Below, piece after piece: positions 1 to 9,075 of a DNA stretch of 64,000 nucleotides; position 1 is the first letter of the stretch, and each line of letters begins with the position of its first letter. This DNA is from Maledivibacter halophilus (GTDB lineage Bacteria; Bacillota; Clostridia; Peptostreptococcales; Caminicellaceae), in assembly GCF_900167445.1 (NCBI RefSeq), contig NZ_FUZT01000005.1, positions 239,579 through 303,578 of the forward strand. The letters are read 5' to 3'. The notes below the pieces were generated by a model, which did no database searches, was not told the origin of the DNA, and saw only the letters and a program-made list of their open reading frames with translations. Both the position numbers and the translations under genes were made by a program.

Positions 1-1300
1 GGGAAGCCATTATATAATCATTGTCAATTAATATTTCAGCTTCCTTTGTAGGCAACAGTTTATCTCCTTTATTACTTAGTGCAATCTGTTTTATAATATT
101 AACTCTGTTTGGCAATCTCGTTAAAGCACCACCAGTTCCTATAATCCATTTTACATTTGTCAAATCCTTACCCTCAGCCAAGGTTTTTTTACCATTGCTT
201 CCATATAAATCTCTAAAGCCTCCTGCATGACGATGGACGGAATTAATAACAGCCTCTATAGTAAGTCTTTCAACAAAGCTTATTTGATCATCGGTCACTG
301 GTATAGGCCTGTGATTTTCTATGAGCTCCTCTAATTTTTTCTCATTTATTTTTAAATCCTTAATCAATTTTTCTTTTCCAATGATTTCTACAATGTTCCT
401 CATGTTAACATATACTCCTAGGTCCCCTTCTACTGTCCTCTTAGCAGTAGGTTCGGGACTAATTAATATTCTATTAACCTCTTCACTGCCATCAGTCACA
501 GAGTGAACATCAGTTGTTGCGCCACCTACATCTAAAGTAACCAAGTCACCAATATATTCCTTCAATAGCTTAGAAGCTTCCATAACCGCCCCGGGAGTAG
601 GTATAATTGGTCCCTTTACAAGCTCCCTAACCCTAGTCATACCAGGAGCATGGATAATATGCTCCTCAAAGGCATCCTGAATAACTTCCCTTGTGGGCTC
701 TACATTTAATATATCTATCTTTGGATAAACATTATCTACAATATATAATAGATGAGACTTATTATTTTCTTCAAATATTTCTTTAACATCTTCATGGTTT
801 TGAACATTTCCCGCATAGATTACAGGAACATCTATATCTAATCCTGCTATGACTTCAGAATTATAAATGGCTGTATCCCTTTCTCCATAGTCAACTCCAC
901 CGGCAACAAGTATTATATTTGGACTCATTTCCTTTATCTTTTTTATATCTGACCTTCTAAGCTTTCCGGCAGTAACCAAATGGATATTTGCCCCTGCTCC
1001 AAGGGCAGCTTCCCTGGCAGCTTTAACTGTCATATCATAGACCAAACCATGAACAGTCATTTTGAGACCACCGGCTGCACTGCTTGTTGCAAGCATTTCA
1101 TCATAGCTTATTTTGTCACAACCTAGACTTTGTCTTAGATTTTCTATTGCATTATTCAGTCCAATATTTACGTCTCCTTCTAATACAGTAGTTGGGGCTT
1201 GCCCTTGCCCTAAAAACTTAGGGCAAGTTTCTATATCACCAAAGGCATTAACCACCGTCGTAGTACTACCGATTTCGGCAACTAGGACATTAATTTTCAT
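1..1300 (-). CDS. MutL/GlmL-family protein, partial (3' end off window)
   Basis: The reading frame runs from ATG at 1300 to the window edge, about 433 residues. It begins MKINVLVAEIGSTTTVVNAF, an actin/ASKHA-like phosphate-binding start, and carries a second one, LVTLDVGGATTDVHSV, around residue 245. The last readable residues (DNDYIMAS) match the usual C-terminus of the MutL/GlmL family, so only some 20-30 residues are missing. Family members sit next to B12-dependent glutamate mutases and related aminomutases and are thought to protect or reactivate them. Here the gene overlaps the end of oraE by 11 bases, so it is translationally linked to the ornithine aminomutase. Inferred role: reactivation or assembly factor for OraSE. 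The family call is firm; the exact function is inference. Confidence 0.85.
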   Translation of the reverse strand, partial: MKINVLVAEIGSTTTVVNAFGDIETCPKFLGQGQAPTTVLEGDVNIGLNNAIENLRQSLGCDKISYDEMLATSSAAGGLKMTVHGLVYDMTVKAAREAALGAGANIHLVTAGKLRRSDIKKIKEMSPNIILVAGGVDYGERDTAIYNSEVIAGLDIDVPVIYAGNVQNHEDVKEIFEENNKSHLLYIVDNVYPKIDILNVEPTREVIQDAFEEHIIHAPGMTRVRELVKGPIIPTPGAVMEASKLLKEYIGDLVTLDVGGATTDVHSVTDGSEEVNRILISPEPTAKRTVEGDLGVYVNMRNIVEIIGKEKLIKDLKINEKKLEELIENHRPIPVTDDQISFVERLTIEAVINSVHRHAGGFRDLYGSNGKKTLAEGKDLTNVKWIIGTGGALTRLPNRVNIIKQIALSNKGDKLLPTKEAEILIDNDYIMAS

Positions 1301-3509
1301 TTTGCTTCATTTCCCTTCTTTTCTTAACTAAGAAAGTAGCAACATGCACACCTTTAGATGATTTTCCAAATCCACCATCGATACCTTGCTTAACGGCTAT
1401 TTCAGGAGTTACCTGTGTGCCACCACAAGCTATTATTATATTATCCCTTATGCCTTTTTCTACAGCATATTCATGTATTCTTCTCATATTTTTGTAATGG
1501 ATATCGTCATGACTTATAATTGTAGAAGCCAATATAGCATCTGCATTTACTTCAATTGCAGCATCTACAAGCTTTTCTATAGGGCAGGAAGTACCAAGAT
1601 ATTCAACCTCTATACCCCATTTTTCTATGCCCCCATGTTTTATATCAATAACTTCACGAAGTCCAACTGAATGCTCATCTTCACCTACAGTTGCAGCCAC
1701 AACCTTTAGAGGTCTTTTTTCGATTTCTTCCCAAAGTTCTTCGTCAGTCATTACATCTGGTTCCGGCGGTATCTCTAAAGTACTTATGTCAAGATCAAAT
1801 TCCACTTTACCCTTTACTTGCACTCTAGTACCTTCTGAAGGATGCATCATTTCAAGATGAATAACCTCCGGATCCTTAAGGTTCATCTTCTTAGCAAATT
1901 CTATTGCCGCAAATTCAGCAACTCTTTTACTTACTGGTAAAAATAATTCAACTTGTACTGTTCCATCTGCAAGCCATTCAACCTCTGGCTTTATAAAGTT
2001 AGAATTTCTATACTTTTCAGATTCATCTAAACGGGCATAAACATTGTCATTTTCATCTAATTCATCGATATATATAATTTTTTCCGGCTTTTCCAGTGTA
2101 CAGCCACCAATTAAGCTTGATGGATTATCAACAGCATTTTTATCATACTGAGCAACATTATTATATCCATAGTGGGCAGTTACAGGAGCCATATAGTCTT
2201 CATCTCTTTCAAATATAGTCCCTACCCCTATTCCACCTTCGATTTTTCTTCCTATACCGTCTCCGTTTCTTTCTGGATACATTCCTGAATCAACAAAGAA
2301 ACCCTTTTCTACTGCTTCAAAATATCCTCCAACTTCAATTAACTCTTCCAAATAAAGAACTGCTCTTTCCTTTAGTTCTCTAACTTTTTCTGGTAAATAT
2401 CCCTCTGTCTTAAGCTCTACCATTTCCATTAATCCGTCAAGTCCAACTAAAGTTTGTTTAGCAGTATCACATGCCTCGATATTATACATATGCCACGGAA
2501 CATTTCTTCCTTCATCGGGGGTAATTGTTGATTGAATATCGGCCCTAGTCAGTTTAGATATCATCATATTCATAACATGGGTTACAGTGGCTTCTCTGGA
2601 TGATGAAGTAATGTATTTTGTGTTTTGTTGAGCTCTCATCTTGTATTCATCAAATAAATCCCTTAGTGCAACGGCATAGGGAAGATCATACTTTGTACAT
2701 GGCACCGGTGCAGCAGAAGGAGGTACTGTTGAAAGACATATATCTTCTTTTTTCATCCCAACCTTATGGGAGAATATTGAGTTGATTCCATGCTGAACCA
2801 TAAGCTCAGGCATAACCTTCCATGCATCCCTTGCAGTTGCATTAGCATTGTGGGCACCATCAATTTGTGCCATACCAGCCCATGCCATAACCTTCTTGGA
2901 TTCAGCCGCATCAACAAAGGATCTCACCATATTAATATTTCTATATAAAATATTGTACTGAGGATCCTGATGGGCCCCATTTACACCTTCTTCAGCAAAC
3001 ATAACAGCTATATCAGGACCAGCAACTCCCGATACATAGGAATGGTAATTTATTGGTCTTCCTACTTCTTCTTCTATAAGATCAAGGGCTTTCCTTTGGG
3101 ATCTTACTTGTTTTCTTGTTACAGGAATTCCACCAATACCTTGGGGAGAGCCTTCAATAAGTCCGTCATAATGGGATTGTCCGGCAGTTCTAATAACCAT
3201 AATATGGTCAGCCCCATGCCATGCAGCCATTCTCATTCTTCTAATGTCATCTTCGAATCTTCCGGAAGCTATTTCTGTAGTAATAGACTCTTTAGGCTGC
3301 GGGTCTAAGTTATCAAAATATTGAACCGCTGCCGGTATGCCTATAGAATTTTTCAGTGGCTCTGAACAATCTGAATAAGTATGGGGTCCCTCCTTAAGCT
3401 CATCTACCTTCTTTCTCCAGGTCCAACCCCTTCTCTTAGGTCTATAATTTTCTAAATCACTTAAAATCTCTCTTATATCCATTTTTTCATTCTTATCTAT
3501 CTTTTTCAT
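1290..3509 (-). CDS. oraE: D-ornithine 4,5-aminomutase, large subunit OraE
   Basis: 739 residues, the usual length. With OraS it moves the terminal amino group of D-ornithine from C5 to C4, giving 2,4-diaminopentanoate, using adenosylcobalamin and PLP. The C-terminal Rossmann domain shows the DxHxxG cobalamin motif as DEHSVG, with the cobalt-ligand His near residue 613. A Lys eleven residues later (in DIKHGG, about 624) matches the spacing of the His/PLP-Lys pair known in the Clostridium sticklandii enzyme. The N-terminal two thirds is the TIM-barrel core. The start ATG overlaps the oraS stop as TAATG after GGAGGG, so the two subunits are coupled. The enzyme is cytoplasmic and works in Stickland-type ornithine oxidation. 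Confidence 0.96.
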   Translation of the reverse strand: MKKIDKNEKMDIREILSDLENYRPKRRGWTWRKKVDELKEGPHTYSDCSEPLKNSIGIPAAVQYFDNLDPQPKESITTEIASGRFEDDIRRMRMAAWHGADHIMVIRTAGQSHYDGLIEGSPQGIGGIPVTRKQVRSQRKALDLIEEEVGRPINYHSYVSGVAGPDIAVMFAEEGVNGAHQDPQYNILYRNINMVRSFVDAAESKKVMAWAGMAQIDGAHNANATARDAWKVMPELMVQHGINSIFSHKVGMKKEDICLSTVPPSAAPVPCTKYDLPYAVALRDLFDEYKMRAQQNTKYITSSSREATVTHVMNMMISKLTRADIQSTITPDEGRNVPWHMYNIEACDTAKQTLVGLDGLMEMVELKTEGYLPEKVRELKERAVLYLEELIEVGGYFEAVEKGFFVDSGMYPERNGDGIGRKIEGGIGVGTIFERDEDYMAPVTAHYGYNNVAQYDKNAVDNPSSLIGGCTLEKPEKIIYIDELDENDNVYARLDESEKYRNSNFIKPEVEWLADGTVQVELFLPVSKRVAEFAAIEFAKKMNLKDPEVIHLEMMHPSEGTRVQVKGKVEFDLDISTLEIPPEPDVMTDEELWEEIEKRPLKVVAATVGEDEHSVGLREVIDIKHGGIEKWGIEVEYLGTSCPIEKLVDAAIEVNADAILASTIISHDDIHYKNMRRIHEYAVEKGIRDNIIIACGGTQVTPEIAVKQGIDGGFGKSSKGVHVATFLVKKRREMKQNEN

Positions 3510-3886
3510 TACTCTTTCCCTCCTTTAAAGATTGCTACGGCATCATCCCAATGCTTACCTTCAATCATTTCAAGACCAGCTTGTCTTAGAGGGATATTTT
3601 TATCCTTTGATATTCTATATACAATATGTCCTACACCTTTTCCTATTAAGCCTCTATCTATTGCTCCTTCAACTAGGGGTTTTGCCTCTAAACTCGAAAA
3701 TCCCATTCTCAGAAGTACAGAACGCTCTATTGAAGGTGATGTGTGAGTTCTAGCAAGGTCAAGTAAAGGATTAACTGCTTTTTCTGCTAACTCCCAAAAT
3801 CTTTGCTTTAATTCTTCATCGGTAAGATTAGCTAGATGCTTTCTTCTCTCTTTAAAATCATCATCTCTCTTTATATATCCTTTCAT
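3509..3886 (-). CDS. oraS: D-ornithine 4,5-aminomutase, small subunit OraS
   Basis: 125 residues, typical of OraS. It starts MKGYIKRDDDFKERRKHLAN and contains the conserved stretch around LARTHTSPSIERSVLLRMGF. It forms the heterotetramer with OraE and is needed for activity. The ATG follows a strong AAGGAGG site. Its stop codon overlaps the oraE start by one base. The 71-base gap to ortB contains no recognisable promoter, so it is probably in the same transcript. Confidence 0.95.
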   Translation of the reverse strand: MKGYIKRDDDFKERRKHLANLTDEELKQRFWELAEKAVNPLLDLARTHTSPSIERSVLLRMGFSSLEAKPLVEGAIDRGLIGKGVGHIVYRISKDKNIPLRQAGLEMIEGKHWDDAVAIFKGGKE

Positions 3887-3957
3887 GCTTTTCCTCCTTA
3901 ATATCTTAATATATACAATCCAATGAAAATTTTTAATTGTAGGATGTATTATTTAAT

Positions 3958-5367
3958 TTATTTTAATTCCTTTAAAATTTTCTTTACAAATTCTATATCT
4001 GTTTTAGTATCTGCAGCTAAAAACTCTAAATCTTCATTACTTAATTTCTTTACATTATTATTTTTTAAACAGTTTTTTATATATGATTTTTTAATTTTAT
4101 TTAAATCCAAATCTTCAGCTTTGATTAAACTTGGATGCTCTGGTAGTATTATACTTTCTCCAGGAATTTCTTCCTTAGGATTACCAAACTTAATTTCTAT
4201 TCCATTTTCTCTAGCAAAGGACAGCTGAGGCTGAATATGTTTACCAGCTCCCGTATATTCAGTTTCCTGTACAACAATAATCTTATCTTCATCTAATTCC
4301 TGAGCTAAACTAAATGCAGCAGCCAAAGAAGTATTTCCTGCCGGTCCTCTTTCAAGTCCTTCAAGCTGTGCTAAGGATTCTGTCATATAGAATACTTCAC
4401 CTTGACTCACTGTTACATATCTATCCATGTATCTAAGTGGTCTTGCCGCTGATCTTGGTACATCTGATCTGTCAGGCCATGTTGCAAAGGGAATACCAAA
4501 TCCAGTATGTCCTGTAGTAAATGACTTTTTATTAAACTGATCATCACTTGCCATGTGTAAGCCTTCTAAATTTACACTTGCTCCTACAACCAAAGTATTC
4601 TCAGATCCTGCTTTAACAAGTCCTCTAGCAGTTCCAGTAAGATTTCCGCCACCTGCATTGGTACAAACCACTACATCAGGATCTCTACCTTCAAGGGCCC
4701 TCATCTGCATCGATATCTCATATCCAAGAGTCTCTACCCCTGCTATTCCAAATGGAGTGTATAAAGAAGCATTAAAATATCCAGTTTCTTCAAGGAGAAC
4801 TAAAAAACTATAAAATAATTCTGGCCCAACGGTAAGTTGAACTACTTCTGCTCCATAGGCTTCACATTTTCTTGCCTTTTCGATTATTTCCGGCTGTCCC
4901 TTGCCTTTACTATCATAGCATTCTTGGACTATAATGCATTTAAGCCCATGGATTGCTGCTTGACTGGCAACGGCAGCACCATAGTTTCCACTTGTTGCAG
5001 CTATAACCCCTTTATATCCATTTTTTTTGGCATGATATACTGAATTAGCTGCTCTTCTAGCTTTAAAGCTGCCAGAAGGATTAGACGCTTCATCTTTAAT
5101 AAATATTCTTGCACCTTTACCTTTATCTGAAAATTTTCTTGCAAGATTAGTTAAATTTTTCAATTCCAATAATGGTGTATTACCTACTCCAGTAGACCTT
5201 TGAATCTTTTTCATTTCTTCAAGGGTATACCCGGTTTCTCTCATCATCTTCTCATAATCAAAAGCAATTCCTTTACCTTCAAATCTTTCATAATCAATTC
5301 CTACAGCTTCTTTCATTATTTCATTTTTACGTGACATAACTCCTTCATAACTCATATCTTTATTCAT
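3958..5367 (-). CDS. ortB: 2-amino-4-ketopentanoate thiolase, large (PLP) subunit OrtB
   Basis: OrtAB cleaves 2-amino-4-oxopentanoate with CoA to acetyl-CoA and D-alanine. This is a fold-type II PLP enzyme (threonine-synthase-like) of 469 residues. The PLP lysine lies in NPSGSFKARRAAN near residue 105, and the glycine-rich phosphate loop is NAGGGNLTGTARG. The start is taken as ATG 5367, preceded by GGAGGTG; the TTG 15 bases upstream lies inside that ribosome-binding site. The first eight bases overlap the end of ortA (ATGAATAA), so the two subunits are translationally coupled. Confidence 0.94.
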   Translation of the reverse strand: MNKDMSYEGVMSRKNEIMKEAVGIDYERFEGKGIAFDYEKMMRETGYTLEEMKKIQRSTGVGNTPLLELKNLTNLARKFSDKGKGARIFIKDEASNPSGSFKARRAANSVYHAKKNGYKGVIAATSGNYGAAVASQAAIHGLKCIIVQECYDSKGKGQPEIIEKARKCEAYGAEVVQLTVGPELFYSFLVLLEETGYFNASLYTPFGIAGVETLGYEISMQMRALEGRDPDVVVCTNAGGGNLTGTARGLVKAGSENTLVVGASVNLEGLHMASDDQFNKKSFTTGHTGFGIPFATWPDRSDVPRSAARPLRYMDRYVTVSQGEVFYMTESLAQLEGLERGPAGNTSLAAAFSLAQELDEDKIIVVQETEYTGAGKHIQPQLSFARENGIEIKFGNPKEEIPGESIILPEHPSLIKAEDLDLNKIKKSYIKNCLKNNNVKKLSNEDLEFLAADTKTDIEFVKKILKELK

Positions 5368-5668
5368 GGTCTTCACCTCCAAATAAAATTTCCTTCAATT
5401 GAAGACCTATTTGAAATACTTCAGGTACAGTATTTCCAAAGGAATGTTTATATGATGGATTTATTTCAACAAGCTTTCCTCTGACTTCTCTTCCAATGAT
5501 TGTTTTTATTGTAACCATATCCCCTATCTGGGCATCCTCCTGAATAAATCCCTTTATCCACATTTCAAGGGGGACTTTCTTAGTATCCTCTGGAACCTGT
5601 GGTGCTCTTTCATCTGGTTTTAAAACCACATTATATACATTAACCCAATCGCCTTTTTTAGCTTCCAT
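5360..5668 (-). CDS. ortA: 2-amino-4-ketopentanoate thiolase, small subunit OrtA
   Basis: 102 residues from ATG 5668, chosen because GAGGTGA lies eight bases upstream. It starts MEAKKGDWVNVYNVVLKPDE and has a small beta-barrel-like composition with GDMVTIKTIIGREVRGKL in the middle. OrtA is the obligate partner of the PLP subunit OrtB encoded immediately after it. The order ord-ortA-ortB-oraS-oraE is that of known ornithine-fermenting clostridia. Confidence 0.93.
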   Translation of the reverse strand: MEAKKGDWVNVYNVVLKPDERAPQVPEDTKKVPLEMWIKGFIQEDAQIGDMVTIKTIIGREVRGKLVEINPSYKHSFGNTVPEVFQIGLQLKEILFGGEDHE

Positions 5669-5694
5669 GATTATCACCTCACAAAAATTTTGTG

Positions 5695-6741
5695 CTATCT
5701 CTCTATAAAATCTCTCATATCTCCCATAATGGCCCTTGGAACAGGTAGGTCCAACATAGTTTTAAGTCCTGGAGATGCATTGATAACATGGGGAATCATA
5801 TTAACACACATTGCTATTGTACCAAGACCACCTTCTACCTCAGGTTTAATGGCCATATTTACTTCCGGAGTTCCCTTTATATTAATATAATCTCCTGTAT
5901 AAGTTCCTTCCATTTCAGGTTCAATTTGTTGAGGATGTACCATATCAATCTTAGCCTCACCATTTACATAGCCTTGTCCAGTCATGTTAACTCCTGCAAC
6001 ATCACCCGCCGCAGCAAAACCATGGGGGGATTTCCTATCTACCTTTGTAACAATAGGCTTCATTTGCTGCTCAAATTTATCAATCTTCCAGCCTATGGCA
6101 TCTGCAATCATTTGTACTGACTCAGCAAATCCAACATGTCCTGCCATAGTTCCATCTTTCACACGTTTATTAAATTCTTCAACTGTTAAGCCAACACCTT
6201 GCTCTTCCATAACAGTATGTCCAAAGGGTGATAAACTATTAACCCTTTTTGCTTCGATATGCTCCACGTCAATCATGCAACCCGTTAAACAAACAACTAG
6301 TAAATCCATTATAAGCCCAGGGTTAATTCCTGTCCCCAAAACAGTCACTCCATTTTCCTTAGCAATCTTATCAAGTTCAGCGGCCAATTCTGGATTTTGA
6401 GCCTGGGGATATGACATTTCTTCAGCAGTGGAAATTACATTTACCTTTTGCTCTAGGCAGTATTTTATTTTTGGAAAAGCTCCCTTTGTAAAAGAATCTG
6501 TTGCTGTTAAAACTATGTCACAAGATTTTTCATTCACTACTTCTTCTATATTAGAATTAATAATAACCGGTTTTCTATCTCCTCTTTCTACACCTAAAAA
6601 CTCGTATATATCCTTACCAACTCTTTTTTCACTTATGTCACATACTCCAACTATCTCTACACCCTTCTTATTAAGAAGCATCTTAGCCATTCCACTTCCC
6701 ATTGCTCCAAATCCCCAAATCGCAACTTTAACTTTTTCCAT
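5695..6741 (-). CDS. ord: (2R,4S)-2,4-diaminopentanoate dehydrogenase
   Basis: 348 residues. Oxidative deamination of 2,4-diaminopentanoate to 2-amino-4-oxopentanoate with NAD(P)+. The N-terminus MEKVKVAIWGFGAMGSGMAK holds the GxGxxG dinucleotide-binding loop; the rest resembles the dihydrodipicolinate reductase fold. ATG 6741 is chosen because GGAGGTG lies seven bases before it; a TTG at 6756 falls upstream of that site. This is the first gene of the operon, some 40 bases downstream of the predicted transcription start from the sigma-54 promoter at 6791-6810. Confidence 0.94.
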   Translation of the reverse strand: MEKVKVAIWGFGAMGSGMAKMLLNKKGVEIVGVCDISEKRVGKDIYEFLGVERGDRKPVIINSNIEEVVNEKSCDIVLTATDSFTKGAFPKIKYCLEQKVNVISTAEEMSYPQAQNPELAAELDKIAKENGVTVLGTGINPGLIMDLLVVCLTGCMIDVEHIEAKRVNSLSPFGHTVMEEQGVGLTVEEFNKRVKDGTMAGHVGFAESVQMIADAIGWKIDKFEQQMKPIVTKVDRKSPHGFAAAGDVAGVNMTGQGYVNGEAKIDMVHPQQIEPEMEGTYTGDYINIKGTPEVNMAIKPEVEGGLGTIAMCVNMIPHVINASPGLKTMLDLPVPRAIMGDMRDFIER

Positions 6742-6790
6742 TAAAAACACCTCCAAAAATATTTAATAGATTTTCTTAATAATTATATAG

Positions 6791-6810
6791 TTGCAATTAT
6801 CATGCCATAA
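6791..6810 (-). promoter_or_regulatory. Sigma-54 (-24/-12) promoter of the ornithine operon
   Basis: On the minus strand the sequence reads TTATGGCATGATAATTGCAA. It fits the sigma-54 consensus TGGCAY-N5-TTGCA exactly, with GG and GC ten bases apart. The implied start of transcription is near 6781, giving a leader of about 40 bases to the ord ATG. The adjacent gene encodes a sigma-54-dependent activator, which fits. Confidence 0.88.
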
Positions 6811-6928
6811 CGAATTTTATAAATACTAATATTTTTGCATAACTATGTAGTTCTTTGCAATAATTCTGAATATTTATTAAAAAATAATGACTATTTCCAC
6901 CTTTTTCCCAATGCTATAAAAAATAAAA

Positions 6929-6963
6929 GCAAAATAATTTGCAGTAAATGCAAATTATTTTGC
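6929..6963 (-). terminator. Perfect 14-bp inverted repeat: terminator of the activator gene or its binding site
   Basis: GCAAAATAATTTGC and its exact complement flank a 7-base loop directly after the activator stop codon. On the minus strand a TTTTATTTTTT tract follows, as expected for an intrinsic terminator, although the stem is AT-rich. It also lies about 165 bases upstream of the predicted sigma-54 start, a normal distance for an enhancer site. It may be either or both. A shorter palindrome, AACTATGTAGTT, sits at 6841-6852. Confidence 0.55.
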
Positions 6964-6964
6964 C

Positions 6965-8386
6965 CTATAAATCCAAATTATGCTTTTTGATTTTGTATTG
7001 AAGATTTTGTCTTGATATACCTAGATCCTTTGAAGTTCTAGTAATATTGTACCTATTTTTATTTAAATATTTTTTAATAATATTCTTCTCTACATTTTCT
7101 AAATATTTATTTAAGTTCTCCACGTTAATAAAATCTTTTAAATCTTCATCTCCCGTGTGTAATGAAGTATTTTGTGCCATTAACTCTTCCACATGGGAAG
7201 GAAGATGCTCTTTTTTTATTACATGATCTTCCAAAATCATATTCATTGCTGATTCGATAAAATTTTGAAGCTCCCTAACATTTCCCGGCCATGAATAGTT
7301 TAAAAAGGCTTCAAGTAAATCCTCTGAAATCATCCAAACATCTTTGTTTAACTTCTCATTATAATATCTTATAAAATGATCTATAAGAACAGTAATATCA
7401 TCTTTTCGATTTCTCAGGGGCGGGATTTCAATGCTTATTACATTGATTCTATAGTATAAATCTCTTCTAATATGCTTTTCCTTCATTGCCTTTAGTGGAT
7501 GCTCATTTGTAGAAGCAATTATTCTCACATCTACAGGTATATCCTTAGTCCCTCCAACTCTCCTTATATAGCTTTCCTGTAAAACCCTTAGAAGCTTAGC
7601 TTGCAGGGCAAGGCTCATTGAATTAATTTCATCTAAAAATAAGGTCCCACCATTTGCCTGTTCAAACAAGCCCGGTCTATCAATTGCTCCAGTGAAGCTC
7701 CCTTTACTGGTTCCAAACAATATGCTTTCAAGTAGGGTTTCAGGAAGCGCAGCACAATTCTGACCTATAAAAGGCTTGTCCTTTCTATTGCCTTCATAAT
7801 GTATACTCTGAGCAAACATTTCCTTTCCCGTTCCCGTTTCACCATATATTAAAACACTTGAAGAAGTTTTACACGCTCTTTTTCCAAAGGCTATTGCCTT
7901 AATAAGTTCTTTATCCTTTCCTATAATGTCCTCAAATGTATAATGGTTTACTGTTTTTCTTTTCCCTTTATTTGGCTCTATAAGCCTTTGCTGCAGCTTT
8001 ATGATTTGCCTTGACAAATCAGTTACCTTATCAATATCCTTGGCAATTTCGATGGCACCTATTATCTTTTCATCTTGAATAATTGGAAGAGTTGTATTAA
8101 TAGTAGAAATCTTTTTCCCCTTTAAGTTTAAATAACTCTGTTTATATTTTTTTATTGTTTCACCTGTCTTTAATACCTTTAATACTGTACTTGTATCCTC
8201 ATTCAAACTTGGAAACACCTTAAGGATATACCTTCCCATTACATGATCAACTTCTAATCCTTCAATATCTGCCATGGCAGAATTATATAATATTGTCTTT
8301 CCTTTTTCATCTATTACATGAATCCCTTCTTCAATATGGGGCAAAATACTTTGCACTATATGTTCAAACATTTTCCTCTTTTTCAA
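6965..8386 (-). CDS. Sigma-54-dependent transcriptional activator (PAS-AAA+-Fis HTH)
   Basis: 473 residues. The N-terminal PAS-like sensor (about 1-120) starts MFEHIVQSILPHIEEGIHVI. The AAA+ domain (about 150-375) has Walker A GETGTGKE, Walker B GTLFLDEINS and arginine-finger region. The sigma-54 contact loop reads GSFTGA instead of the usual GAFTGA. The C-terminus has a Fis-type HTH (TSKDLGISRQNLQYKIKKH). The start is taken as TTG 8386 behind GGGGTGA; ATG 8371 behind GAGG is an alternative. Divergence is absent: it lies upstream of and in the same orientation as the ornithine operon, whose -24/-12 promoter it very probably activates. The ligand is not evident. Confidence 0.9.
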   Translation of the reverse strand: MKKRKMFEHIVQSILPHIEEGIHVIDEKGKTILYNSAMADIEGLEVDHVMGRYILKVFPSLNEDTSTVLKVLKTGETIKKYKQSYLNLKGKKISTINTTLPIIQDEKIIGAIEIAKDIDKVTDLSRQIIKLQQRLIEPNKGKRKTVNHYTFEDIIGKDKELIKAIAFGKRACKTSSSVLIYGETGTGKEMFAQSIHYEGNRKDKPFIGQNCAALPETLLESILFGTSKGSFTGAIDRPGLFEQANGGTLFLDEINSMSLALQAKLLRVLQESYIRRVGGTKDIPVDVRIIASTNEHPLKAMKEKHIRRDLYYRINVISIEIPPLRNRKDDITVLIDHFIRYYNEKLNKDVWMISEDLLEAFLNYSWPGNVRELQNFIESAMNMILEDHVIKKEHLPSHVEELMAQNTSLHTGDEDLKDFINVENLNKYLENVEKNIIKKYLNKNRYNITRTSKDLGISRQNLQYKIKKHNLDL

Positions 8387-8489
8387 TTAAAATCACCCCA
8401 ACGTAAAATTATACATTAAAAATATACTAAAATTCTTCACATGTATTATGCAATTTCCTCTATTTATATAACATTCAACAATTTCTATT

Positions 8490-8918
8490 CTAATCTATAA
8501 TTTCAATTATTTGAGATAAATATTTTTTACTTTCCTTAAATTTATCTTCATTGCTCTTAATAAATAAAAAAGAAATAATCATAAGCACTAATCCAGTAAT
8601 AAATGAAAACAGCTCTACATTTCCTTCTATCCCAATTAACTGTTTAAATAAAAAATTTCCCCCTGCTACTCCGATAATAAGCATAATTAAAGGTATTCCA
8701 TATACTATAAAGGCAGCAGTTAATACATCTTGGGATTCCATGTCAACTACTACATTATTACCTACCTTAGCTCCTACAGTATTTAAAGCCTCTATGGTTA
8801 TATTCATATTCTCTTTTCCCATCTGACAGGCACCACAATCTCCACAAGCAGAATGCTTCATTAATACTACAGTTGCATTATCTCCATTTATTGCCGTAAC
8901 TTTTCCTTCTCTGTTCAT
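8490..8918 (-). CDS. RseC/SoxR-reducing-system family membrane protein
   Basis: 142 residues from ATG 8918, which follows GGAGGGG; upstream in-frame codons have no such site. It starts MNREGKVTAINGDNATVVLM and contains the Cys cluster SACGDCGACQMG (about residues 24-34) seen in RseC/SoxR-reducing proteins. Two membrane segments follow (VLTAAFIVYGIPLIMLIIG and a second near residue 105). In Gram-positive anaerobes such proteins are often linked to Rnf-type electron transport or redox sensing; no Rnf genes are visible here, so its partner is unknown. Confidence 0.8.
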   Translation of the reverse strand: MNREGKVTAINGDNATVVLMKHSACGDCGACQMGKENMNITIEALNTVGAKVGNNVVVDMESQDVLTAAFIVYGIPLIMLIIGVAGGNFLFKQLIGIEGNVELFSFITGLVLMIISFLFIKSNEDKFKESKKYLSQIIEIID

Positions 8919-9075
8919 TTTCCCCTCCATATAAATTTTTTTAAACATCATCTACTTGAAAAAATTACATACTTGACTCTTTTAAAAACCAACTACTACA
9001 TCTAGCTTAAATTTTTCACAAACCCATTCCATAATATATTATTCAATCATCCTAAATTTTAATTGTATGATTATA

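Noticed and set aside
1386..1860. Plus-strand frames inside oraE and other minus-strand genes
   Set aside because: They are shadows of well-supported genes on the opposite strand without RBS or family similarity.
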